Part shown: positions 15,061 to 22,344 of the stretch, piece by piece | Position numbering within the stretch: position 1 is the stretch's first letter | How the letters are laid out: every line of letters starts with the position of its first letter | NCBI GenBank assembly: GCA_900315095.1 | Contig: OMXS01000016.1 | Coordinates: 42,472 to 106,471, forward strand | DNA: 64,000 bases | DNA from: an uncultured Prevotellaceae bacterium | GTDB lineage: Bacteria; Bacteroidota; Bacteroidia; Bacteroidales; Bacteroidaceae | Reading direction: 5' to 3' | The notes under the pieces: model-generated | What the model saw: only the letters and a program-made list of their open reading frames with translations | The model's database searches: none | Told to the model about the DNA's origin: nothing | Position numbers and translations under genes: made by a program

Positions 15061-16422
15061 TTATACAAGTCCGAACTGATGCAAGAAGATAAAGACCACC
15101 AGTACAGGACATATGTATTTCAGTAGGAAAATGACCGTGTGGAAGTGCGGAGTGCGCAGAGTGCCCCAGTTGCTCAGTTCGTCACGCACAATCTTATGGT
15201 CGACATACCATCCCACAAATAGACATGTGAAGAAACCGCCTACCGTGAGACATATATTAGCAGTGAACCAGTCGAAAAGGTCGAAGAGCGACATGCCAAA
15301 AGCCTGAAGCCACTCTCTGCCGCCAAGAGACAACGAACAGAGGGCACCAACAACAATACAACCCACCGACACCATTACCGCAGCTCGCTTACGGCCCACC
15401 TTAAGCTCCTCAGAAAGGAAGCTCGTGCACACCTCATGTAGAGAGATATTGCTAGTAAGGGCGGCAATAGAAAGCAACAGATAGAACGCTACACTGACAA
15501 TATATCCCAGCCACGGAATGGAACCGAATGCCTGCTCAAAAACATTAGGCAGAGTGATGAATATGAGCGATGGTCCTGAGTCGGGATTGACACCGACAGA
15601 AAGTGCCGCAGGGAAGATGAGCAGGCCAGCAAGTATTGCCACAACAGTATCTATTGCAGCTATTTGCATTGCCGAATTAGTGAGGTTTGTCTCACGCTTA
15701 AAATAACTGGCGTAGGTACATATGCAACCCATCGCTATGCTGAGCGAATAGAAAGACTGCCCAAGAGCCTCTATGAAAGTGCTGTGGTTTACCTTTGAAA
15801 AGTCTGGTTTGAACAGGAACTCTATACCTTTGGCCGACCCCGGTAGTGTGACAGCACATATAACAAGTACCAAAAGAAGTATGAAAAGCACAGGCATCAT
15901 TACCTTTGAGGCTCGTTCGATGCCCTTCTGCACTCCGTGAACAATGACAAAATGTGTCATGCCCACAAGAAGAATCATCCATATTATGGGCTTTATAGGA
16001 TTGCTGGAAAAGTCAGCAAAATACTGCTTAAAATACTCTGGTGTGCCATGCATTTTACCTGTCAGCGAGGCAAACATATACTCGAGAGTCCATCCTGCTA
16101 CTACACCATAGTATCCGATGATAAGTGCTGCGGTGAGAACACCAAGATAGCCGACATATTTCCATGCCTTGCCATTGGCAAGAATAGTGTATGCACGAGC
16201 TGTGTTTGCCTGGGCATGACGACCAATGATGAACTCACAAAGCATCACTGGAAGTCCCATAAGCAAAATACACCCTATATATATAATAATGAAAGCGGCA
16301 CCACCGTTTTGACCGCAGATGTATGGGAAACGCCAGATGTTGCCCAAGCCAACGGCTCCGCCAGCAGTGGCAAGTATCACACCAAGTTTCGATCCGAAAT
16401 TACCTCGTTCCTGATTTGACAT
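15061..16422 (-). CDS. Neurotransmitter:sodium symporter family transporter, copy 1
   Basis: The 453-residue protein starts MSNQERGNFGSKLGVILATA. The frame stays open to 16500, but that extension crosses the promoter, so 16422 is preferred. It has the NSS signature GGAVGLGNIWRFPYICGQNG and LeuT-fold helices throughout. It is clearly homologous to the downstream transporter along its whole length. It probably imports an amino acid with sodium. It is divergent from the VanZ-like gene, and the two promoters lie within 30 bp of each other. Confidence 0.88.
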   Translation of the reverse strand: MSNQERGNFGSKLGVILATAGGAVGLGNIWRFPYICGQNGGAAFIIIYIGCILLMGLPVMLCEFIIGRHAQANTARAYTILANGKAWKYVGYLGVLTAALIIGYYGVVAGWTLEYMFASLTGKMHGTPEYFKQYFADFSSNPIKPIIWMILLVGMTHFVIVHGVQKGIERASKVMMPVLFILLLVLVICAVTLPGSAKGIEFLFKPDFSKVNHSTFIEALGQSFYSLSIAMGCICTYASYFKRETNLTNSAMQIAAIDTVVAILAGLLIFPAALSVGVNPDSGPSLIFITLPNVFEQAFGSIPWLGYIVSVAFYLLLSIAALTSNISLHEVCTSFLSEELKVGRKRAAVMVSVGCIVVGALCSLSLGGREWLQAFGMSLFDLFDWFTANICLTVGGFFTCLFVGWYVDHKIVRDELSNWGTLRTPHFHTVIFLLKYICPVLVVFIFLHQFGLV

Positions 16423-16453
16423 GTTTTTTACAAACTTTCTGTTAGTATCGGGT

Positions 16454-16482
16454 GCAAAATTATAAAAAAAATAGTACTTTTG
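16454..16482. promoter_or_regulatory. Divergent promoter pair, NSS transporter and VanZ-like gene
   Basis: TAATTTTG on the minus strand (16454-16461) and TACTTTTG on the plus strand (16475-16482) both fit TAnnTTTG and lie 13 bp apart, so the two transcription units share a very compact control region. Neither has a perfect TTTG at 20 nt. Confidence 0.55.
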
Positions 16483-16520
16483 CATCAAAATCAGAAGCAA
16501 AAGTGACTAATTACGTTCAA

Positions 16521-16910
16521 ATGATAAAAAAATACCCGATATCGTGGTTGTTAATCGTCACGATATGGGTGTTGTGCTTCATCGATGTTCCCGAGACACC
16601 GCTCGACAATGTGTCACTTATCGACAAGTGGGTTCATATTGTCATGTATGGCGGTACTTGCTCGGTGATATGGCTTGAGTATTTGCTCAAGCACAAGAAA
16701 TTATCACCATCGAAACTGCTTATCTTCGCTGTTATTGCACCTATTGCTATGAGCGGAGTTATAGAATTGCTGCAGGCATACTGCACCGGTGGACGTCGCA
16801 GTGGTGACTGGATGGACTTCGCCGCCAATACGGTGGGAGTCATTCTTGGCGCTGGTGTCGGAATTCTTCTGGCATGGTGGCGCGCCAAAGCAGGTAAGGC
16901 CTCTGTCTAA
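16521..16910 (+). CDS. VanZ-like family membrane protein
   Basis: The 129-residue product, starting MIKKYPISWLLIVTIWVLCF, has four predicted membrane helices and VanZ-like features: DKWVHIVMYG (about 35-44) after the first helix, EYLL in the second, and IELLQAYCTGGRRSGDWMDF (about 80-99). VanZ relatives are small membrane proteins of unclear biochemistry, one of which gives low-level teicoplanin resistance. An in-frame GTG at 16452 would extend the protein but lies upstream of the likely transcription start. The last 71 bp overlap the convergent CYTH gene. Confidence 0.8.
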   Translation: MIKKYPISWLLIVTIWVLCFIDVPETPLDNVSLIDKWVHIVMYGGTCSVIWLEYLLKHKKLSPSKLLIFAVIAPIAMSGVIELLQAYCTGGRRSGDWMDFAANTVGVILGAGVGILLAWWRAKAGKASV

Positions 16911-17355
16911 GGTAGGAGTTATAAAACCGTCTGTCGCCAGTCACTTCAGGACCGATGAAATCTGGTTTCTCGAATGCCTCGTTCTCATCGCCCAGTTCCA
17001 CCTCGGCAAACACCAGTCCTTCGTTGTTGCCATAGAACTCATCAACCTCGAAAACATGCCCTTTGAAAGGCACGAGATACCGGCGTTTCTCCACAACCCC
17101 AGGTTCGCATATCTCCATGAGATGTTCCGCCTCGTCAAGGGTTATTTCCTTCTCAAACTCATAACGAGAGAGTCCGCCGTTCTTTGAAGGCCCCTTTATG
17201 GTGAGGTATCCACGGTCATCACGAACCCTCACTCTGACAGTGCGCCCTCCCCCACTTAGGATGTAACCCTGCTTAATGAGGCTGCTTGACTCTGCCTGCT
17301 GTTTGAATCCATCACCTTTAACAAGGAACTTGCGCTCTATCTCAAATCCACTCAT
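16840..17355 (-). CDS. CYTH domain protein
   Basis: The 171-residue product starts MSGFEIERKFLV with the ExExK motif of the CYTH/triphosphate tunnel metalloenzyme superfamily. It has alternating charged strands including TVRVRVRDDRGYLTIKG (about 39-55) and FEVDEFYGNNEGLVFAEVEL (about 101-120). Known relatives hydrolyse inorganic triphosphate or thiamine triphosphate, or make cAMP. The bacterial subgroup with EIERKFLV is mostly assigned as tripolyphosphatase, but the activity here is not proven. Its 3' end overlaps the convergent VanZ-like gene by 71 bp. Confidence 0.85.
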   Translation of the reverse strand: MSGFEIERKFLVKGDGFKQQAESSSLIKQGYILSGGGRTVRVRVRDDRGYLTIKGPSKNGGLSRYEFEKEITLDEAEHLMEICEPGVVEKRRYLVPFKGHVFEVDEFYGNNEGLVFAEVELGDENEAFEKPDFIGPEVTGDRRFYNSYLRQRPYLLWRATMPEEFRHQRQE

Positions 17356-17370
17356 GGCAAATAATTATAT

Positions 17371-17486
17371 GAATGTGGAATTAAGAGTTGTCGTCATTAG
17401 CAATTAACAATGAATAATTTAAATTTATGAATTGTTCATTGTCACAGCAATAACACAACATTCTTTATTCCACATTCGTAATTTAC
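17371..17486. repeat. Inverted-repeat tract upstream of the CYTH gene
   Basis: GAATGTGGAATTAA near the left end is mirrored by TTTATTCCACATTC near the right end. Between them ACAATGAATAATT and ATTGTTCATTGT form an inner inverted repeat. It looks like another member of the short A/T-rich dispersed repeats. Confidence 0.5.
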
Positions 17487-17488
17487 AA

Positions 17489-17629
17489 TTAACTGAAAGC
17501 AGCAACATAAATAAGGGCTAAAATGGCAACGAGCACGAAAGCCCCGAATATCCATTTCACCACTGTCTGTGCCTGTTTCTCTTGCTTCGCCTCACGGGCA
17601 GCACGCTGTTTTTTTCTTTTCTGGCTCAT
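17489..17629 (-). CDS. 46-residue single-helix membrane peptide
   Basis: An ATG at 17629 opens a 46-codon frame: a strongly basic N-terminus (MSQKRKKQRAAREAKQEKQA), then a hydrophobic helix (WIFGAFVLVAIL and on, about 25-44) and the stop at 17489. Positive residues before one helix predict an inner-membrane peptide with its N-terminus in the cytoplasm. It sits 49 nt downstream of prfB on the same strand, so it may be read from the prfB transcript. I recall similar small proteins in other Bacteroidales but know no function. Confidence 0.6.
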   Translation of the reverse strand: MSQKRKKQRAAREAKQEKQAQTVVKWIFGAFVLVAILALIYVAAFS

Positions 17630-17678
17630 AATTATTATCTTTTTAAGGTTTTATATTATTACTTGTTTGTTTCACTTT

Positions 17679-18800
17679 TTATTCCTCGTCGGTCACGGGG
17701 AACTCCATGAGGTATGCCTTGATGAATTCGTCTATCTTTCCATCCATCACACCATCGACATCAGATGTTTGATAGTTGGTGCGGTGATCTTTCACGCGGC
17801 GGTCATCGAAGACATAACTGCGGATTTGCGAGCCCCACTCTATCTTCTTCTTACCGGCCTCTATCTTCGCCTGTGCCTCCAGTCTTTTCTTCATGGCACG
17901 GTCGTATAGTTGTGACTTTAGGAGCAACAAAGCTTTCTCCTTGTTCTTCGGCTGGTCACGCGTCTCGGTGTTCTCAATGAGTATTTCCTCTTCTTCACCA
18001 GTGTCAGGGTCGGTGTACCAATAGCGTAGGCGCACTCCCGACTCCACCTTATTGACGTTCTGACCGCCAGCACCACTGCTTCGGAAGGTGTCCCAAGAGA
18101 GTTTTGCAGGATCTACATACACCTCGATAGTATCATCGACGAGTGGCGACACAAAAACAGATGCGAATGAAGTCATACGCTTGCCCTGTGCATTGAAAGG
18201 AGATACACGCACCAAACGGTGAACTCCATTCTCGCTTTTCAAGTATCCATAAGCATACTCGCCACCCTCAATCTCCATCGTTACACTTTTGATGCCCGCT
18301 TCGTCGCCATCTTGAAGGTTCGAGATGCTTACCTTATAACCATGAGCCTCTGCCCAACGCATGTACATTCGCATGAGCATCGAAGCCCAGTCCTGACTCT
18401 CGGTACCGCCTGCACCAGAGTTTATCTTCAACACGCAGTCCATCGGGTCTTCCTTCTGGCGCAGCATGTTCTTAAGTTCCAGTTCCTCGATAGCGGCAAT
18501 CGCCTTAGCATAGTCCTCATCTACCTCCTCCTCTGTCACCATATCCTCATGGTAGAAATCAAATGCCAACTGCAGTTCGTCGGCCATCTGGCGCACCTGC
18601 TTATAGCCATCTATCCATCGTTTGATATCTTTCACCTTCTTCATCTGCACCTGCGCGCGTTTCGGGTCATCCCAGAAGTCTGGTGCCTGCGTGCGCAGTT
18701 CTTCCTCCTCATATTCCATCTTCTTGCGGTCGATGTCCAAATATTTGTTCAGGTCATCGGCACGCTGCAACACATCTTTCAGTTGTTCTGCTGTTATCAT
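17679..18800 (-). CDS. prfB: Peptide chain release factor 2
   Basis: RF2 releases finished proteins at UAA and UGA codons. The 373-residue product has the stop-codon-recognition motif SPF in RVSPFNAQGKRMTS (about 200) and the catalytic GGQ in SSGAGGQNVNKVESG (about 243). The programmed +1 frameshift used by many bacteria, with an in-frame UGA near codon 25, is absent: LNKYLDIDRKK is read continuously, so this autoregulatory loop is missing. The next gene downstream is the 46-residue peptide; the acyl-CoA ligase gene lies just upstream on the same strand, 11 nt away. Confidence 0.95.
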   Translation of the reverse strand: MITAEQLKDVLQRADDLNKYLDIDRKKMEYEEEELRTQAPDFWDDPKRAQVQMKKVKDIKRWIDGYKQVRQMADELQLAFDFYHEDMVTEEEVDEDYAKAIAAIEELELKNMLRQKEDPMDCVLKINSGAGGTESQDWASMLMRMYMRWAEAHGYKVSISNLQDGDEAGIKSVTMEIEGGEYAYGYLKSENGVHRLVRVSPFNAQGKRMTSFASVFVSPLVDDTIEVYVDPAKLSWDTFRSSGAGGQNVNKVESGVRLRYWYTDPDTGEEEEILIENTETRDQPKNKEKALLLLKSQLYDRAMKKRLEAQAKIEAGKKKIEWGSQIRSYVFDDRRVKDHRTNYQTSDVDGVMDGKIDEFIKAYLMEFPVTDEE

Positions 18801-18811
18801 AATTGTGGGTT

Positions 18812-20620
18812 TTACTCCTCGTACATCTTTTCTATCTCTGCGGCATAGTTCTTGTTGAGCACGCGGCGCTTTATCTTCAGCGTGTTTGTAAGTTCTCCCG
18901 CCTCCATCGTGAAGTTATGAGGAATCAGCGTGAAGCGCTTTATCTGCTCATAACTTGCCAACTGCTGCTGCAGGGTGTCTATGCGTTCTTTCAACATGGC
19001 CATGATTTGCGGGTTCTGACATAAATCCTCTCGTTTGCGGAAAGGAATGTCATTCTCTCTGGCATACTCCTCAAGCAGCACAAAGTCGGGCACTATCAGC
19101 GCTGAGACAAACTTGCGCTGGTCGGCGATAACTGCTATCTGGTCGACAAATTTATCTACAAGCAACTTCGACTCAATCATCTGAGGCGCAATGTACTTGC
19201 CGTTAGATGTCTTGTAGAGTTCCTTGATGCGCTCCTTCAGGAACAACTCACCGTCCTTGAGATATCCCGCATCTCCTGTTTTAAAGAAACCGTCTTCAGT
19301 AAACGACTCCTTGTTCAGCGCATCGCGTTTATAATATCCCTTTGTGATAGTTGGACCTTTAAGCAATATCTCATCATTCTCTCCTATCTTTATCTGCAGA
19401 CCGCCGATAGGTCTTCCCACGCTGCCAATGGTGTAAGGCTCGCCCTTATGGTCATTAGACACAGTGGCAAGGCTCTCTGTCAAACCGTAACCCACCATCA
19501 TTCCGATGCCGATAGAATGGACAAACTCTTCAACCTCTGTGCTCACGTATGAACCTGCAGTAGGGAAGAAATTGGCATTCTCAAGCCCCAACTGCTTGCG
19601 CACGAGTGAGAACACCGTTCTGTCATACATCTTGTATTTAGTTGTCAATACGAGCGACGGTCGTTTTCCGCGACTTAGGCATTCTATATTATATTTTCTG
19701 CCCACTGCCAGCGCTTGCTTGAACAAGCGACGTTTGAAGGCACTCGACGATTCAATGCGCTCGCGCACTCCTATATATACCTTCTCCCAAAAGCGCGGAA
19801 CAGCACTCATGCACGTTGGATGCGTCTCACGCATAGACTGTTGCACTTCCTTAGGATAAGTGTTCACGATAATTGTGGCACCTTGAGTGAGACTATAGAA
19901 ATCCCATGCGCGTTCAAAAATATGAGTAAGCGGAAGGAACATCATCACGCGGTCTTTCTCTCCGACAGGCACAGCATGACTGTTGGCCTCAAAGGCTGCA
20001 GAGAACTGTCCATGTGTAAGCATCACTCCCTTCGAGTCGCCTGTGGTGCCGCTGGTGTATAGAATGTTGGCGAGGTCGTCATTATTGGCCTGTTTGTAGA
20101 GGTTCTCCACCTCTGTTTGCCGTGGGTTGTTCTCGCCCAGTTTCAAGAAGTCATCAAAATAAATGGCGTTAGCGTCATGCTGCTTCATGCGCACCGAACG
20201 ATCGAAAACAATTATCCTCTCCAGTGTGGGACACAACGGAAGAACTCGCTGAGCCTTATCATACTGTTCTTGCTCACCAACAAAAAGGAAGCGAATCTGA
20301 GCATCGCTGACTATATACTGTATCTGTTGCTCACTGCTTGTGGCATAGAACGGTACCGTAACAGCACGAATTCCAAAAGCGCCGAAGTCGGTGAAGAGAT
20401 ACTGCACACAGTTCTGGGCAAAGACGCCAACATTCTCTTGTACACCGATGCCGAGATTTAGCATGGCGTTAGACACCTGACTCACTGCCTTGGAAAAATT
20501 AATCCATGACAAATTTTTCCACTTCAGACTGCCGAAATCGCGATAAATGAGCACTGTCTTATCGCCGTATTTCTTAGCCTGCTGGTGTATAAGCACCGAA
20601 AGATGACATTTTGTCTGCAT
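18812..20620 (-). CDS. Long-chain fatty acid--CoA ligase (AMP-dependent synthetase)
   Basis: The 602-residue product, starting MQTKCHLSVLIHQQAKKYGD, belongs to the ANL adenylating superfamily. It has the P-loop-like YTSGTTGDSKGVMLTHGQF (about 187-205), the GYGLTES block (about 377-383) and the hinge-region GDAGYLKDGELFLKERIKE. These enzymes activate fatty acids with ATP and CoA. The KERIKELYKTSNGKYIAPQ segment is typical of the FadD15-like subgroup. The 616-residue frame starts upstream, but the ATG at 20620 lies about 30 nt below a perfect promoter. Specificity is not determined. Confidence 0.88.
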   Translation of the reverse strand: MQTKCHLSVLIHQQAKKYGDKTVLIYRDFGSLKWKNLSWINFSKAVSQVSNAMLNLGIGVQENVGVFAQNCVQYLFTDFGAFGIRAVTVPFYATSSEQQIQYIVSDAQIRFLFVGEQEQYDKAQRVLPLCPTLERIIVFDRSVRMKQHDANAIYFDDFLKLGENNPRQTEVENLYKQANNDDLANILYTSGTTGDSKGVMLTHGQFSAAFEANSHAVPVGEKDRVMMFLPLTHIFERAWDFYSLTQGATIIVNTYPKEVQQSMRETHPTCMSAVPRFWEKVYIGVRERIESSSAFKRRLFKQALAVGRKYNIECLSRGKRPSLVLTTKYKMYDRTVFSLVRKQLGLENANFFPTAGSYVSTEVEEFVHSIGIGMMVGYGLTESLATVSNDHKGEPYTIGSVGRPIGGLQIKIGENDEILLKGPTITKGYYKRDALNKESFTEDGFFKTGDAGYLKDGELFLKERIKELYKTSNGKYIAPQMIESKLLVDKFVDQIAVIADQRKFVSALIVPDFVLLEEYARENDIPFRKREDLCQNPQIMAMLKERIDTLQQQLASYEQIKRFTLIPHNFTMEAGELTNTLKIKRRVLNKNYAAEIEKMYEE

Positions 20621-20659
20621 AAGATTACTCCTTATTCTTGGTTCATTCCTCTCACTTTG

Positions 20660-20691
20660 CAAAAGTAAAAAGAAATTGTGAAAAATGCAAA
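20660..20691 (-). promoter_or_regulatory. Acyl-CoA ligase promoter
   Basis: Minus strand: TTTG (20688-20691), exactly 20 nt, TACTTTTG (20660-20667), a full match to the Bacteroidetes consensus. Confidence 0.78.
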
Positions 20692-20720
20692 ATATTAATC
20701 GTGAAAAACCATATTTTCAT

Positions 20721-20728
20721 TATCTTTG
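20721..20728 (+). promoter_or_regulatory. M20 deacylase promoter -7 element
   Basis: TATCTTTG fits TAnnTTTG, 71 nt upstream of the ATG at 20800 and divergent from the acyl-CoA ligase promoter. The -33 box is not clear. Confidence 0.55.
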
Positions 20729-20799
20729 CAGCAGAAAGCAAATTTAATCTTAAAAGAACGCCCATAACAAGGGACAAGAACAATTATATTCAGAGTGCC

Positions 20800-21864
20800 A
20801 TGAACAGGGAAGAATACGTGAAAAATGCAGTTTCACTGCTGGAAAAACTGATTGCCACACCATCGGTAAGCAGAGAAGAAAACCGTGCAGCCGACCTTAT
20901 GGAGGAAGAACTGAGACAATACGGCTTCAAAACGATGCGAGATGCCAACAATGTATGGGCGATGGCAAAGGATGTGGACACACAAAAACCGACGCTTTTG
21001 CTCAATGCCCATCTTGACACAGTAAAGCCTGTGTCATCATGGACACTCAACCCTTATCACCCCGATATCGTTGATGACAAACTCTACGGGTTGGGAAGCA
21101 ACGACTGCGGCGGAGGACTGGTGTCACTTCTTCAGGCCTTTCGCTTTCTTACAAGCCATGAACAACCATACAATCTCATATATCTTGCTACCGCAGAGGA
21201 GGAGGTGACAGGTGCAAACGGTATGCGACGTGTTTTGCCGAAACTACCTAAAATCGACGTTGCCATCGTGGGAGAACCTACAGGAATGCAGCCAGCAATA
21301 GCAGAGAAGGGGCTAATGGTGCTCGACATCATAAGCCGCGGGCAGTCGGGACATGCTGCACGAGGCGAAGGAGTGAACGCTATTTATGAAGCAATGGAAG
21401 ACCTAAACTGGCTCTGCACGCATAAGTTCAAGAAGGTTAGTCCACTACTCGGGCCCACATTGATGAATGTCACGATGATAAATGCCGGTACACAACACAA
21501 CGTGGTGCCCGACGAGTGTCACATAGTGGTTGACATTCGTACCAACGAATACTATGAGAACGAATTTGTGTTGCAATATCTAAAGAAGAAACTTAAGAGC
21601 GAAGTCTCAGCACGAAGCACTCACCTACACTCGTCATGTATTCCTGCCGACCATCCTATCGTGGCTCGTCTCGTTAAGATGGGCAAGCAACCGTATGGCT
21701 CACCCACCCTTTCAGACCAATCGGTAATGACATTCGCCTCGTTGAAACTTGGTCCTGGAGAGAGTGCGCGCAGTCATACCGCTAACGAGTTCATACACAT
21801 CAGCGAGATAAAAGAAGCTATCGACACTTACATTAAATTGCTCGACCAACAGCCAATCGTATAA
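20800..21864 (+). CDS. M20 metallopeptidase, ArgE/DapE-like N-acyl amino acid deacylase
   Basis: The 354-residue product starts MNREEYVKNAVSLLEKL. It carries the M20 zinc-site blocks: NAHLDTVKP (about 68-76), GSNDCGGGLVSLLQAF with the bridging Asp, and ATAEEEVTGANG with the catalytic Glu (about 132). RGEGVNAIYEAMEDL and the dimerisation domain lie in the middle. In Bacteroidetes, enzymes of this length are assigned to the last arginine steps (N-acetyl- or N-succinyl-ornithine/citrulline deacylation), which I consider likely but unproven. The frame is open from 20638, but the promoter lies inside that extension. Confidence 0.82.
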   Translation: MNREEYVKNAVSLLEKLIATPSVSREENRAADLMEEELRQYGFKTMRDANNVWAMAKDVDTQKPTLLLNAHLDTVKPVSSWTLNPYHPDIVDDKLYGLGSNDCGGGLVSLLQAFRFLTSHEQPYNLIYLATAEEEVTGANGMRRVLPKLPKIDVAIVGEPTGMQPAIAEKGLMVLDIISRGQSGHAARGEGVNAIYEAMEDLNWLCTHKFKKVSPLLGPTLMNVTMINAGTQHNVVPDECHIVVDIRTNEYYENEFVLQYLKKKLKSEVSARSTHLHSSCIPADHPIVARLVKMGKQPYGSPTLSDQSVMTFASLKLGPGESARSHTANEFIHISEIKEAIDTYIKLLDQQPIV

Positions 21865-22225
21865 AACGCACATTGATATTGTCTATCTTCTTTTATCACA
21901 TAGGTCATTTCGCAAACTAAACAACAATTTATTCCGCAGTCGCATCCCCATATATTTAGGCGTTAGGGATGCGACTGCGATATTTATACAATAATTGTCT
22001 GTGTCCAAGGGCGTTACGACCACAAGGGGTAGCATCCACGAAACAAATCCTCAAGTATGATGAAACATTTAAAAACATTACGAAGCCTAAAGCTTATTTC
22101 TCGTTGATTTGACACAAAAACATATTTAGACAAGCCTATCCCCGATTCTTTCAGCATTTTCATATTTCAAAATGTGTCATTGAAGTTTTGCTTTGTTTCA
22201 CTATTTAAAACTTCCTTTCCATATA
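21865..22225. other. Intergenic region with one strong hairpin
   Basis: No ORF is credible. A perfect 14-bp inverted repeat, CGCAGTCGCATCCC (21935-21948) with GGGATGCGACTGCG (21966-21979), may terminate the M20 transcript, though it lacks a clean T run. The rest is A/T-rich and featureless. Confidence 0.55.
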
Positions 22226-22257
22226 TTTGGCGTTTAAGAACAAAGAGAATAATTTTG
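22226..22257 (+). promoter_or_regulatory. Promoter of the second LRR gene
   Basis: TTTG (22226-22229), 20 nt, TAATTTTG (22250-22257): a full consensus match. The leader to the ATG at 22345 is about 80 nt. The -7 element is identical to that proposed for the first LRR gene. Confidence 0.78.
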
Positions 22258-22344
22258 CACGCCGAATGAATGAAGATGCACCCAAATAATACAAAATACA
22301 ACCTAACGGTATATACAAATAATAAATAATAGCAGTTTAGTAGC

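Noticed and set aside
18690-18760. RF2 programmed frameshift site in prfB
   Set aside because: The region corresponding to codons 20-30 reads straight through with no UGA or CTTTGA slip sequence.
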